Notes: generated from the sequence alone by a model not told the origin. DNA of 64,000 nucleotides from Hyphomicrobiales bacterium (GCA_017304475.1 JAFKKV010000034.1:1-64000), one strand, 5' to 3'; counted from the first letter of the stretch, positions 9,981 through 18,831 are shown. Numbers and translations are program-made.

Positions 9981-10190
9981 TCAGCGCCGCAAGCTTTTGA
10001 CGACGCCGTTGATGATGTCGGTTTTCAGGGCCAGCAGGTCGATCGAGATGCCGAGAACGCTGTCGCAGCTCGAGCAGACGTAACTCGCGCCTTTCCATTT
10101 CACCATGCGGCTCTGCTCGACCTCGATTGTTTCAATGCGAACCGCGTTGACGACGTTATCGCATTTGGGACATTTGCCGATGTTTGCCAA
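9981..10190 (-). CDS. Small conserved zinc-ribbon protein with a TTG start
   Basis: The product has 69 residues and reads (M)ANIGKCPKCDNVV...GASYVCSSCDSVLGIS. Two CxxC pairs predict a zinc ribbon, and the C-terminal tail (LLALKTDIINGVVKSLRR) is helical. The start is inferred to be TTG because a strong GGAGG lies 7 nt upstream and there is no ATG between it and the first CxxC. A frame extension to 10229 would add 13 residues that look like read-through of the leader. The Shine-Dalgarno sequence sits in a 12-bp perfect palindrome (AGGAGGCCTCCT, 10192-10203). Function is unknown. Confidence 0.75.
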   Translation of the reverse strand: MANIGKCPKCDNVVNAVRIETIEVEQSRMVKWKGASYVCSSCDSVLGISIDLLALKTDIINGVVKSLRR

Positions 10191-10362
10191 TAGGAGGCCT
10201 CCTCCGCTGCAACGACTTTGACAGAACAATGGTCGAAGCGAAGTTAACCGACGCGGGCGAGCCCCTTGCCGCCCGATGCCGGCGACGATGTCCCGGCGCC
10301 CGCCTTGATCGCGCGTCGAATCCTGCTAATCGGGACTTCCGGCTGATGCGAAGGACAACGAT

Positions 10363-10995
10363 ATGCCGGATCTCTCCACCTTGACGATATTTGCCGCCGC
10401 GGCCGTGGTGCTCACCGCCACGCCCGGACCCGACATGCTGCTCATCGCCTCGCGAAGCGTGAGCCAGGGCCGCACCGCAGGCTTTCTCACCTATGGCGGC
10501 ATCGCCCTCGGCACCTATTGCCATGCGCTCGCGGCCGGGCTCGGATTGTCGCAACTCTTCCTCGCCGTGCCGGCGGCCTATGACATCGTTCGCTGGGCCG
10601 GCTGCGCCTATCTGCTCTACCTCGCCTGGAAGACGCTCAGGTCGGGCGAAAGCGGCTTCTCGCCGTCGTCGGGCCTGGCGCGGCTGTCACGGGCCAGGAT
10701 CTTCGTCGAGGGCCTGGCGACCAATCTGCTGAACCCGAAAATGGTGCTGTTCGTGCTGGCGCTGTTTCCGCAATTCATGCGGCCGGAGGCGGGGTCCATG
10801 GTCGTGCAGGCGCTGATCCTCGCGACGATCCTGAATGGTGTCGGCCTGGTCGTGAACGGCGCGGTGGTGCTGCTGAGCGACCGCATCAGGACGCGGCTCG
10901 GCAAGGGCGGCTCCTGGCAATGGCTGCCGCGCTATCTTCTCGCGACCGTCTTTGCCGGCCTGGCCTGCCGTCTCGCCCTCGGCGGCCGGAACTGA
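10363..10995 (+). CDS. LysE/RhtB-family amino-acid exporter
   Basis: The product has 210 residues, the usual length for the family, with about six hydrophobic segments. The hallmark N-terminal motif TPGPDMLLIASRSVSQG is present at about residues 20-37. The mid-protein LAWKTLRSGES and LLNPKMVLFVLALFPQF are also typical. Family members export amino acids such as lysine, threonine or homoserine; the substrate here cannot be told. The ATG is preceded by AAGGA 7 nt upstream. It is divergent from the small zinc-ribbon gene. Confidence 0.92.
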   Translation: MPDLSTLTIFAAAAVVLTATPGPDMLLIASRSVSQGRTAGFLTYGGIALGTYCHALAAGLGLSQLFLAVPAAYDIVRWAGCAYLLYLAWKTLRSGESGFSPSSGLARLSRARIFVEGLATNLLNPKMVLFVLALFPQFMRPEAGSMVVQALILATILNGVGLVVNGAVVLLSDRIRTRLGKGGSWQWLPRYLLATVFAGLACRLALGGRN

Positions 10996-11105
10996 TCGGC
11001 GCGTGGCGGCGACCGCGCGCGAGCTGCGCCACGGCGGTACCGTGGCGCGTTCGGCTTGAACGTGTCACGATCCGATCATGCCTTTCCCTTAGGTGGCCGG
11101 TCGCC

Positions 11106-11384
11106 ATGGTCGAGAAGTCAGCGAAGTCCGCCGTTGCCGCATCGACCGCGCGCCCGAGCGAAGCGCAGCGGCGCTGGCTGATGCGCGGCCTCGGCCAGCC
11201 CGGTGGCAAGCTGCCGCTGTTCGACCGGGAGGGCAAGGAGGTGCCGCATGCCACCATCCGCGCCTGTATCGAGGCCGGCTGGGCCGAGCCGTGGTTCGCC
11301 AACCCGACCAAGCCGGATTGGCTGGTGTGCAAACTGACCGAGGCCGGCTCACGCATGATCGGCGAAAAACCCACCAAATCGTGA
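11106..11384 (+). CDS. Conserved small protein, possibly winged-helix
   Basis: The product has 92 residues: MVEKSAKSAVAASTARPSEAQ, then RRWLMRGLGQPGGKLPLFDREGK and a C-terminal part with WFANPTKPDWLVCKLTEAG. The short basic N-terminus and the helix/turn pattern with conserved Trp suggest a small winged-helix or nucleic-acid-associated protein, but I do not recognise the family. I chose the ATG at 11106 because AGGTGG lies 8 nt upstream; the longer frame from 10920 overlaps lysE and lacks support. Confidence 0.7.
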   Translation: MVEKSAKSAVAASTARPSEAQRRWLMRGLGQPGGKLPLFDREGKEVPHATIRACIEAGWAEPWFANPTKPDWLVCKLTEAGSRMIGEKPTKS

Positions 11385-11409
11385 GCGGGATTCACCTCCC
11401 GTCAACCCA

Positions 11410-11451
11410 AAGCCAGGGTTTGGCCTGGCTTGGGCCCAGGTTTTAACCTGG
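11410..11451. other. Two adjacent hairpins in the intergenic region
   Basis: Hairpin 1 has an 8-bp stem (AAGCCAGG / CCTGGCTT) and hairpin 2 is the perfect palindrome CCAGGTT-TT-AACCTGG. They lie 25 bases past the stop of the 92-residue gene and about 85 bases before the Hpt gene. There is no T-run after them, so a simple terminator is uncertain. Confidence 0.6.
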
Positions 11452-11535
11452 CCTTGCCGCCGCCGGCAGATGATCGGGCGATAGACGGGAGCGGGGTTTG
11501 GCCTTCTCCCGGACAGGCAGGACCCCAAAGCGACC

Positions 11536-11892
11536 ATGACCGGTGACCATTCCGGGCACAGCAGCCCCGTCGATCTCGCCCATCTCGCGCGCCAGACATT
11601 GGGCGATCGCGATCTCGAACTCGAGGTTCTCGCGCTGTTCGAGCGCCAGTCGCGGGCGATGATCCAGCGCCTGCGTCAGGCGACCACTGCGACCGACTGG
11701 GCCCATGCGGCCCATACCCTGATCGGCTCGGCGCGCGGCATCGGCGCCTTTGCGGTGGCGGAAGCGGCCGAAGCGGTGGAGAGTGCCAAGGCCGACTATC
11801 TGTCCGGCCGGGCGATCGCCGAGCTGGAGCGCCTGGAGGCGGAGGTAGCCGAGGCCAATGCCTTCATCGCCCGGCTGCGCAGGGTGGCCTGA
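11536..11892 (+). CDS. Hpt-domain histidine phosphotransfer protein
   Basis: The 118-residue product is a single Hpt domain. The phosphorylated histidine is expected at His60 in WAHAAHTLIGSARGIGAF, matching the HTLKGSxxxxG pattern of the family, with Ile in place of the usual Lys. Hpt proteins shuttle phosphate between a hybrid kinase or receiver and another receiver in a phosphorelay in the cytoplasm. No kinase or receiver gene is adjacent, so the partners are unknown. Confidence 0.88.
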   Translation: MTGDHSGHSSPVDLAHLARQTLGDRDLELEVLALFERQSRAMIQRLRQATTATDWAHAAHTLIGSARGIGAFAVAEAAEAVESAKADYLSGRAIAELERLEAEVAEANAFIARLRRVA

Positions 11893-12051
11893 GCGCACCG
11901 GACCCCTGTCCACCGGCCAAGAGACCTGCACGCGTGCCTCTGGCAAACGCCCGGGCTTTTCGCTATCTGAACGGCTCGCCGGGACCGCCGCCGCAGGATG
12001 CGGCGGTTTCGCTTTTGAGAGACCGTTCCATCCGCCAAGGGCCGCGCCACC

Positions 12052-12372
12052 ATGCCTCAGATTACCTTCATCGATCATGCCGGCGAGAAGCGCGCGGTTG
12101 CCGGTGATGTCGGCGCCACCGTGATGGAAGCGGCGATCAAGAACGGCGTGCCCGGGATCGTGGCCGAATGCGGCGGCGCCTGCGCCTGCGCGACCTGCCA
12201 TGTCTATGTCGACGAGCAGTGGATGGCCGCGGTCGGCGAGCCGTCCCATATGGAAGAGGACATGCTCGATTTCGCCTTCGACGTCAGGCCGACCTCGCGG
12301 CTGTCCTGCCAGATCAAGATCACCGCGGAGCTCGACGGCCTGACGGTGACCACGCCGGAGCGGCAGGGCTGA
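12052..12372 (+). CDS. 2Fe-2S ferredoxin, adrenodoxin/putidaredoxin type
   Basis: The product has 106 residues. Cluster ligands Cys40, Cys46, Cys49 (ECGGACACATC, the C-x5-C-x2-C pattern) and Cys86 are present; an extra Cys44 lies within the loop. YVDEQWMAAVG and EEDMLDFAFDVRPTSRLSCQ are characteristic of this class, which carries electrons to monooxygenases or to iron-sulphur cluster assembly. The next gene, 76 bases downstream on the same strand, is a ferredoxin-NADP reductase, so the two very probably work as a pair. Confidence 0.93.
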   Translation: MPQITFIDHAGEKRAVAGDVGATVMEAAIKNGVPGIVAECGGACACATCHVYVDEQWMAAVGEPSHMEEDMLDFAFDVRPTSRLSCQIKITAELDGLTVTTPERQG

Positions 12373-12448
12373 CCGGCGTTGCATTCCGTTCCGGGCGAGG
12401 CCGCTTCGGGATAGAGACGATGTGACCTGAACCTGCCCGGGATGAGCC

Positions 12449-13486
12449 ATGACCCGCCCCATCGAGACCGATTGTCTGATCATCGGCGCCGGCCCGGTCG
12501 GCCTGTTCGCGGTGTTCGAACTCGGCCTCGTCGACGTCAAGGCGCATCTGGTCGACATCCTGCCGAAGGTCGGAGGGCAATGTTCCGAGCTCTATCCGGA
12601 AAAGCCGATCTACGACATTCCGGGCTTCCCCTCGGTGAGCGGCCAGGGGCTGGTCGACAACCTGATGAAGCAGATCGAGCCGTTCGGCGCCCAGTATCAT
12701 CTGGGCCAGCAGGTCGACGCGATCGAGGTGCTGGGCACGGCCGAAAAACCCTTGTTCCGCGTCGTGACCGATGCCGGCGAGGTGTTCGAGACCAAGACCA
12801 TCGCGGTGGCCGCCGGTGGCGGCTCGTTCCAGCCGAAGCGCCCGCCGGTGCCCGGCATCGAGGCCTATGAGGGCACATCGGTGTTCTATTCGGTGCGCCG
12901 GATGGAGCAGTTCCGCGACCGCGACGTGCTGATCGTCGGTGGCGGCGACTCGGCGCTCGACTGGACCTTGAGCCTGCAGCCGGTCGCCCGTTCGCTGACC
13001 TTGATGCACCGGCGCGACGAGTTCCGCGCCGCACCCCATTCGGTCGACCAGATGCGCGCGCTGGTGGCGGCCGGCAAGATGAACCTGGTGTTCGGCCAGA
13101 TGACCGGGCTCGAAGGCGATGGCCGCACGCTGTCGGCGGTGCAGTGCCGCGGCGCCGACAACCAGCCGTTCCAGGTCGCCTGCGACATGCTGCTGCCGTT
13201 CTTCGGGCTGACCATGAAACTCGGGCCGATCGCCGGCTGGGGCCTCAATCTCCACGAAAACCTGATTGCCGTGGATACCGAGAAGTTCGAGACCTCGACG
13301 CCCGGCATTTTCGCGATCGGCGACATCAACTGGTATCCGGGCAAGCTGAAGCTGATCCTGTCCGGCTTCCACGAGGCGGCGCTGTTCGCCCAGAAGGTGC
13401 ACCGTTACGTCTATCCGGACCGGCGCCTGACCTTCCAATACACCACCTCGTCGTCGAGCCTGCAGAAGAAGCTCGGGGTCGGCTGA
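12449..13486 (+). CDS. Ferredoxin-NADP reductase, thioredoxin-reductase-like type
   Basis: The product has 345 residues. An FAD-binding GxGPVG motif is at residues 13-18 and the NADP-binding VGGGDS at 163-168. The redox-active CxxC of thioredoxin reductases is absent, as expected for this class. A flavin-domain GDINWYPGKLKLILSG motif and the C-terminal extension YTTSSSSLQKKLG are also typical. It transfers electrons between NADPH and the ferredoxin encoded just upstream. A GTG or ATG further upstream is not needed; the ATG at 12449 is well placed after GGGATGAG. Confidence 0.94.
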   Translation: MTRPIETDCLIIGAGPVGLFAVFELGLVDVKAHLVDILPKVGGQCSELYPEKPIYDIPGFPSVSGQGLVDNLMKQIEPFGAQYHLGQQVDAIEVLGTAEKPLFRVVTDAGEVFETKTIAVAAGGGSFQPKRPPVPGIEAYEGTSVFYSVRRMEQFRDRDVLIVGGGDSALDWTLSLQPVARSLTLMHRRDEFRAAPHSVDQMRALVAAGKMNLVFGQMTGLEGDGRTLSAVQCRGADNQPFQVACDMLLPFFGLTMKLGPIAGWGLNLHENLIAVDTEKFETSTPGIFAIGDINWYPGKLKLILSGFHEAALFAQKVHRYVYPDRRLTFQYTTSSSSLQKKLGVG

Positions 13487-13560
13487 GGTCGGTGGGGGCA
13501 GGGGCCGATGCGCCGCCTGGCCTTGCCACCCGAGTCTCGCGCCGGAAACACCGCCTTTAC

Positions 13561-13789
13561 CTCTCCCCGGCGGGGAGAGGTCGGCGCGCCAGCGCCGGGA
13601 GAGGGGAAATTGAGTTTTTAGAACAAAGACTTACGCGCTTCACATCGTGACTTCTCGTCTCCCGCTCTCCCGCTCTCCCGCTCTCCCGCTCTCCCGCTCT
13701 CCCGCTCTCCCGCTCTCCCGCTCTCCCGCTCTCCCGCTCTCCCGACCTTTCGCTGCGCTCAAGGCCGACCTCTCCCCGCCGGGGAGAGG
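13561..13789. repeat. Family D inverted palindromes enclosing an octamer tandem array
   Basis: A palindrome CTCTCCCCG-G-CGGGGAGAG at 13561-13579 and another CCTCTCCCCG-C-CGGGGAGAGG at 13769-13789 bracket the octamer array at 13665-13744. The gene-free region 13487-13995 otherwise holds only the upstream sequence of the transporter gene; reading frames through it are translations of the repeat. Confidence 0.85.
13665..13744. repeat. Octanucleotide tandem repeat (CTCTCCCG)x10
   Basis: Ten uninterrupted copies of CTCTCCCG are preceded by one imperfect copy (GTCTCCCG, 13657-13664). The array is intergenic, about 250 bases before the EamA-family gene. Perfect arrays of this kind usually vary in copy number by slippage. 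Confidence 0.97.
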
Positions 13790-13995
13790 TGAAGGAAGCG
13801 GTGGTTCCGGAGCGATGCCTCGCGGGACGGCCGATTGTTGAGCAAGCCACCGGCATTCTCGTCAAAGCCGGTCGCCCGCCAATAGCCCCGCCGGCCTGGT
13901 CAATCGGCTGATGACGCAGGGGCGGCATGCCGGCGCGACATCTTGGTCCGCGGCGGAAATCGCCTAAACCTTGGGCAAGGAGCGAAACAACCGCC

Positions 13996-14865
13996 ATGCC
14001 CCCAGCCACGGCCGAGCGCCCGCTTGCCGCGATCTCCGCCCAGCTCGTCTGCTTCACCTTCATTTCCGTCAATGACGTGATCATCAAGCTGATCGTCGCG
14101 GAACTGCCGAGCTGGCAAATCATCGCGATCCGAAGCGCCTTCGGCCTGATCCTGCTGTCGCCCTTGATGCTCTGGCAACTGGCCGATGGCTCGGGCCGGC
14201 TCGCCACCCGCAGGATCGGCACGCACATTTTCCGCGCCGCGCTTTCGGCGGTGTCCATCGTCACCTATTTCGAGGGCCTGCGGACGCTCGACCTGCCGGT
14301 CGCCACCACCATCCTGTTCGTCACGCCGTTTTTCGTCGTGGCCCTGTCGGGCCTCGCGCTGCGCGAACCCGTGCCGGTCAACCGCTGGATCGCGGTGGTC
14401 GTCGGCTTTGCCGGCGCCCTGGTCATCGTCAAGCCGGACGCCAGCGGGATTTCGCTGGCCGCGCTCCTGGTGCTGATCTCGGCGGCGACCTGGGCGGCCA
14501 CCATGGTCGCGATGCGCGACCTGGCGCGGACCGAGAGCAGCCTTGCCGTCATCGTCTATTTCAACCTGTTCCTGGTGCTGATCGCCGGCGCGCTGGCCTG
14601 GCCGCACTGGCAGCCGGTGCCGTGGCGGGTCATGGCGATCATCGCGGGGGTGGCGGCGATCCAGCTGATCGCCCAGTCTTTCATGATGATCGCCTTCCGC
14701 TTCGCCTCGGCCTCCGTCACCGCGCCGATGCAATATGTCCAGTTGATCTGGTCGGTGCTGGCCGGCTGGTTCATTTTCGGCGTGATCCCGGCGCTCAACG
14801 TCTTCATCGGCGCGGTCATCGTGGTGGCGAGCGGGCTCTATCTGATCCTCAGCGAGCGGAGGTGA
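13996..14865 (+). CDS. EamA/DMT-superfamily transporter
   Basis: The product has 289 residues with about ten hydrophobic helices arranged as two EamA halves, for example VATTILFVTPFFVVALSGL in the first and VTAPMQYVQLIWSVLAGWF in the second. These transporters export or import small metabolites; the substrate is unknown. The start at 13996 (MPPATAERP) is preferred to the in-frame ATG at 13927, whose extra 23 residues are basic and unlike a membrane protein start. A second, distinct EamA protein is encoded at 52668-53567. Confidence 0.9.
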   Translation: MPPATAERPLAAISAQLVCFTFISVNDVIIKLIVAELPSWQIIAIRSAFGLILLSPLMLWQLADGSGRLATRRIGTHIFRAALSAVSIVTYFEGLRTLDLPVATTILFVTPFFVVALSGLALREPVPVNRWIAVVVGFAGALVIVKPDASGISLAALLVLISAATWAATMVAMRDLARTESSLAVIVYFNLFLVLIAGALAWPHWQPVPWRVMAIIAGVAAIQLIAQSFMMIAFRFASASVTAPMQYVQLIWSVLAGWFIFGVIPALNVFIGAVIVVASGLYLILSERR

Positions 14866-14900
14866 GGGGCGAGTGGCGAATGGTCGCCGGCACGATCTCG

Positions 14901-15105
14901 ACGTCACCCCCGGCCGAGCCAGAGCAGAAGCCCTTGCTTCTGCGGAGGCGAGGGGAAGGGGGTCCAGGGGTTGCAGGGCAGTGCCCGGGACGCTGCGACA
15001 TCCCTTGGGGCGGACTTCTGCACGCCACATGGATGCTCGGAAAGCGTGGTCTGTCGGCCCCTGGATCCCCTTCCCCTCGCTTCGCTCGGCCGGGGATGAC
15101 GTACA
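14901..15105. repeat. Family B long inverted-repeat element
   Basis: The left arm (GTCACCCCCGGCCGAG ... GAGGGGAAGGGGGTCCAGG) is complementary to the right arm (CCTGGATCCCCTTCCCCTC ... CGGCCGGGGATGACGTAC), with about 100 bases of variable sequence between. It fills most of the gene-free region 14866-15278. Confidence 0.88.
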
Positions 15106-15278
15106 GTGCGGTCAGCGGAGAAACGCCGAGGCGTTCTGGGCTCGGGACGACGCAGGGACCTATCCAGAGAAAGCCGTCGAGATACTTGTCGTAATCCGCC
15201 TCCCTCTCGCCGCGACACACCGCCGCTTGTTTCAGCCGGCCCGATCGCGCACATATCAGGCCACTCGCGAGGGCCCTC

Positions 15279-15803
15279 ATGCACCGGCTGATCCTGTTGC
15301 GTCACGCCAAGTCGGATTGGCCGGAAGGCGTGGCCGACCACGAACGTCCGCTCAATGGCCGCGGGCGCCGCGCCGCGCCGCTGATGGGGGCCGCCATGGC
15401 GGAGCGCGGCTATGTGCCCGAGCGCGCCCTGGTTTCCAGCGCCAGGCGCACCCAGGAGACCTGGGCGCTGGCGCGCACGGCGGCGCCGGCCTTGCCGGCC
15501 GGCCTGGAGGAGGCGCGGCTCTATCATGCCTCGGTCGGCATGCTGATGACGGTGATCGGCCAGGCCTCCGAGAAGACAACGAGCTTGGCGCTGGTCGGCC
15601 ACAATCCCGGCATCGAGGCCCTGGCTGCCGGCCTGGTGGTCGAAGGGCCGCCGGCCCAGTGGCGCAGGCTTTCGGCCAAATATCCGACCGGCGCCTTGGC
15701 GGTGATCGACTGCGACATCGCGCGCTGGCGCGACATCCGGCCGAAATGCGGCCGGCTCATCACCTTCCTGACGCCCCGCGACCTCGACGGCGAGGCCGAA
15801 TGA
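15279..15803 (+). CDS. SixA-like histidine phosphatase
   Basis: The product has 174 residues. The catalytic RHA motif is at residues 8-10 (LILLRHAKSDW, nucleophile His9), the second arginine is in SSARRTQET and the second histidine is His108 in VGHNPGIE. These identify the SixA branch of the histidine phosphatase superfamily, which removes phosphate from phosphohistidine on Hpt domains or PTS proteins. It is not adjacent to the Hpt gene at 11536, though both are in this window. A one-base gap separates it from the YcjX gene, so they are probably cotranscribed. Confidence 0.9.
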   Translation: MHRLILLRHAKSDWPEGVADHERPLNGRGRRAAPLMGAAMAERGYVPERALVSSARRTQETWALARTAAPALPAGLEEARLYHASVGMLMTVIGQASEKTTSLALVGHNPGIEALAAGLVVEGPPAQWRRLSAKYPTGALAVIDCDIARWRDIRPKCGRLITFLTPRDLDGEAE

Positions 15804-15804
15804 C

Positions 15805-17244
15805 ATGGTCTGGACCGGCCTCCTGAACGAGTCGCGGCTCGCCGCCCGCTCGATCGCCGCCTATGCGACCGACTGGGTCAACCCGACCTTGCGGCTGGGC
15901 GTCACCGGCCTGTCGCGCTCGGGCAAGACCGTGTTCATCACCGCGCTCGTGCATGGCCTGCTGACCGCGTCGCGCTGGCCGGTCTTTGATGCGCAGGCGC
16001 AGGGCCGCATCGCCCGGGTCAGGCTCGAGCCGCAGCCCGATGACGGCATCCAGCGTTTCCCCTACGAGGATCACCTGGCGAGCCTGTCCGGACCGGGGCG
16101 GATCTGGCCGGAAGGCACCAAGAGGATCAGCGAGATCCGGCTCGCCATCGATTTCGCCTCCAATTCCGGCCTGATGCGCGGCACCGAGAAGACGCTGACG
16201 CTCGATATCGTCGACTATCCCGGCGAATGGCTGCTCGACCTGCCGCTGCTCGCCCAGTCCTATGGCGAGTGGTCGCGCCGCAGCCTGGAGGCCGCCGGCA
16301 ACGCGCCGCGCAAGGACCTGTCAGGCGCCTGGCGTGCGGCGCTCGCCGAGGCCGATCCGTTCGGCCGCGCCGATGAAATGGCCGCGCGCCGGCTGGCCGA
16401 GCTGTTCACCGCCTATCTGAAGGCCTGCCGCGACGAGCGGGTGTCGCTGTCGACCTTGCCGCCCGGGCGCTTCCTGCTGCCGGGCGAGATGGAGGGTTCG
16501 CCGGCGCTGACCTTCGCGCCTATGGATCTGGGCGGCCGCGAAGCGCCGGCCGACAGCCTGGCGGCGCTGATGGAGCGGCGCTTCGAGAGCTACAAGCGGC
16601 TGGTGGTCATGCCGTTCTATACCCATCATTTCGCCACCCTCGACCGGCAGATCGTGCTGGTCGACGCGCTCGCCGCGCTCAATGCCGGGCCGCCGGCGCT
16701 CGCCGACCTGGAGCTGGCGCTGGCCGATGTGCTGACCGCCTTCCGGCCGGGCCGGAACTCCTTCGTCTCGGCGATCCTGGCGCGGCGCATCGACAAGATC
16801 CTGTTCGCCGCGACCAAGGCCGATCACCTGCACCAGACGAGCCACGACCGGCTGGAGGCGCTGCTCGGCCGGCTGACCGAGCGGGCGATCAAGCGGGCCG
16901 AATTCGCCGGCGCCAAGGTCGATGCGATCGCGCTGGCGTCGCTGCGCGCCACCCGCGAGACCACCGTCAACCGGCGCGGCGAGGCGCTCGCCTGCATCGT
17001 CGGCACGCCCTTGCCCGGCGAGACCGCGGGGACGGAGAGCTTCGACGGGCAGTCGGAGATCGCGGTGTTTCCCGGAGAACTGCCGCCCGACCCTGCCGTG
17101 TTGTTCACCGGTCCGCAGGCCTTCGACGGCGCCGACTACCGGTTCGTGCGGTTCCGGCCGCCGCTGGTCGACCCGGCAAGGCCCCTGCCGCATATCCGCC
17201 TCGACCGTGCGGTCGAATTCCTGCTTGGAGACCGGCTGACATGA
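15805..17244 (+). CDS. YcjX-family GTP-binding protein (DUF463)
   Basis: The product has 479 residues. Walker A GLSRSGKT is at about residues 35-42. The segment LTLDIVDYPGEWLLDLPLL carries the DxxG-like switch, and FAATKADHLH supplies the guanine-specificity TKAD. YcjX proteins are induced by envelope stress in Escherichia coli and always pair with a YcjF-type membrane protein, which is the next gene here and overlaps by 4 bases (ATGA). Confidence 0.93.
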   Translation: MVWTGLLNESRLAARSIAAYATDWVNPTLRLGVTGLSRSGKTVFITALVHGLLTASRWPVFDAQAQGRIARVRLEPQPDDGIQRFPYEDHLASLSGPGRIWPEGTKRISEIRLAIDFASNSGLMRGTEKTLTLDIVDYPGEWLLDLPLLAQSYGEWSRRSLEAAGNAPRKDLSGAWRAALAEADPFGRADEMAARRLAELFTAYLKACRDERVSLSTLPPGRFLLPGEMEGSPALTFAPMDLGGREAPADSLAALMERRFESYKRLVVMPFYTHHFATLDRQIVLVDALAALNAGPPALADLELALADVLTAFRPGRNSFVSAILARRIDKILFAATKADHLHQTSHDRLEALLGRLTERAIKRAEFAGAKVDAIALASLRATRETTVNRRGEALACIVGTPLPGETAGTESFDGQSEIAVFPGELPPDPAVLFTGPQAFDGADYRFVRFRPPLVDPARPLPHIRLDRAVEFLLGDRLT

Positions 17245-18251
17245 GCCTCGCCCCGAAGAAGCCGGCGGCCTTCCGGCTCGACCAGGCCGATGTCGAGATC
17301 GCCGCGCCCTCGGACGCGCCGGTGCCCGATCGTTCCGGCCCGGCGGTGGAGGCGATCATCCCGCCACCGGCGGCGCCGCCGCCGACCAGCCGCTGGGTGA
17401 AGCTGTTCTGGACCGGCCTCGGTGCGCTCCTGTCGCTCGCCTTCGGCCTGGCGGTGTCGCGGCTGATCGACGACCTCTATGCCCGGGCGGCCTGGCTCGG
17501 CTGGGTCGGCGTCGCCGCGCTCGCGCTGTTCCTGGTGGCGGGCCTCGTCCTCTTCGGCCGCGAGATGATGTCGCTGCGCCGGCTCGCCCGGTTCGACCGC
17601 CTGCGCGAACGGGCCGAACAGGCGCTGGCGGCGAAGGACGACCGGGCCTGCGCTCAAGTCGCCGACGACCTGGTCGCCGCCTTGTCGGGCAATCCGCGCA
17701 CCGCGCGCGGCCGCACCCTGTTCGGCGAGGCCGTTCTCGGCGGCATCATCGACGGGCCGCAGCGCCTGCGCATCGTCGAGCGCGAGATCCTCGAGCCGCT
17801 CGACCGCGAGGCGACCCGAATGGTCGCCGAAACCGCCCGGCGCGTCTCGGTCGTGACCGCCGTCAGCCCGCGTGCGGCGGTCGATCTCGCCGTGGTCTTC
17901 GGTTCGGCGATCCAATTGGTGCGCCGGCTCGCCGAACTCTATGGCGGCCGGCCCGGCACGTTCGGCATGTTCAAGCTGACCCGCCACGTGATGACCCATA
18001 TGGCGCTCACCGGCGGCATGGCGGCCGGCGATACCGTGCTCGACCAGATCCTCGGCGCGGGGCTTGCCTCCAAGCTCTCGGCCAAGCTCGGCGAGGGCGT
18101 GCTCAACGGCCTGTTGACCGCGCGGCTTGGTGTCACAGCCATCGCGGTGACGCGGCCGCTTCCCTATATACAAGCTCCACGGCCGGATCTGCGCGATCTC
18201 GCCGGCGACGCGCTGACCTTCTCGGCGAGCAAGGCGGAGAGGGAACGTTAA
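17241..18251 (+). CDS. YcjF-family membrane protein (TIGR01620/DUF697)
   Basis: The product has 336 residues. A Pro-rich N-terminus is followed by two membrane helices (about residues 52-75 and 85-110) and a DUF697 C-terminal domain containing VSPRAAVDLAVVFGSAIQLVRRLAELYGG. The ATG overlaps the ycjX stop codon, pointing to coupled translation. The pair probably acts together at the inner membrane; the exact role is not known even in model organisms. Confidence 0.92.
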   Translation: MSLAPKKPAAFRLDQADVEIAAPSDAPVPDRSGPAVEAIIPPPAAPPPTSRWVKLFWTGLGALLSLAFGLAVSRLIDDLYARAAWLGWVGVAALALFLVAGLVLFGREMMSLRRLARFDRLRERAEQALAAKDDRACAQVADDLVAALSGNPRTARGRTLFGEAVLGGIIDGPQRLRIVEREILEPLDREATRMVAETARRVSVVTAVSPRAAVDLAVVFGSAIQLVRRLAELYGGRPGTFGMFKLTRHVMTHMALTGGMAAGDTVLDQILGAGLASKLSAKLGEGVLNGLLTARLGVTAIAVTRPLPYIQAPRPDLRDLAGDALTFSASKAERER

Positions 18252-18365
18252 GGCGGCTCGGCGGTTTGATCGGCGGTGGCTCCCGTGGGAACATGGGTAC
18301 CAGAGGATGTATCGCGGGCAGCGTCCGTGGGCGCAGGGCCCGGCCGTCAGACCGAGGAGGCCTCG

Positions 18366-18800
18366 ATGTTCAAGACCGTGCTCTGTCCTGTCGACGTCAA
18401 CGAACCCGGGCTGGAAGCGCGCGCCATCGCGACAGCCTTGCCGATGGTCAAGGCCAATGGCGGCACCCTGACTTTGCTCGCCGTGGTGCTGGATTCCCCT
18501 GTTATGGCGGCCGAATATCTGCCGCCGGATTTTCGCGAGAACCAGGTGCGCGAGGCCCAGGATGCGCTGGTGCGGCTGGCGCGTGAGACCGGCCTGCCGG
18601 AGAACCAGATCGACGTGAAGATCCGCCATGGCCGGCCCTATCACGAGATCCTGGAGGAGGCGCGGGCGGCCCATACCGACCTGATCGTCATGGCGTCGCA
18701 CCGGCCGGGTCTGTCGACCTATCTGCTCGGCTCCAACTCGACCTATGTCGTGCGCCATGCCGCCTGTTCGGTCATGGTCATTCGCGACGACGCGGCCTGA
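18366..18800 (+). CDS. Universal stress protein, UspA family
   Basis: The product has 144 residues and starts MFKTVLCPVDVNEPG. The ATP-binding-like loop G-2x-G-9x-G(S/T) is recognisable in MASHRPGLSTYLLGSNST, and the C-terminal strand reads CSVMVIRD. The ATG at 18366 has GGAGG 7 nt upstream. A cytoplasmic stress-response role is typical of the family, but no specific trigger can be inferred from the neighbours. Confidence 0.93.
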   Translation: MFKTVLCPVDVNEPGLEARAIATALPMVKANGGTLTLLAVVLDSPVMAAEYLPPDFRENQVREAQDALVRLARETGLPENQIDVKIRHGRPYHEILEEARAAHTDLIVMASHRPGLSTYLLGSNSTYVVRHAACSVMVIRDDAA

Positions 18801-18831
18801 ACGGCATCGCTCCGGGGAGGGACGTTCCGGC

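Noticed and set aside
13557..13800. Possible CRISPR array suggested by the regular repeats
   Set aside because: The repeats are 8 bases with no spacers, and no cas gene is near.
13647..13841. Short frame encoding (PLSRSPAL)n repeats and its minus-strand counterpart (ERESGRAG)n
   Set aside because: It is only a translation of the intergenic octamer array; there is no ribosome site and no family match.
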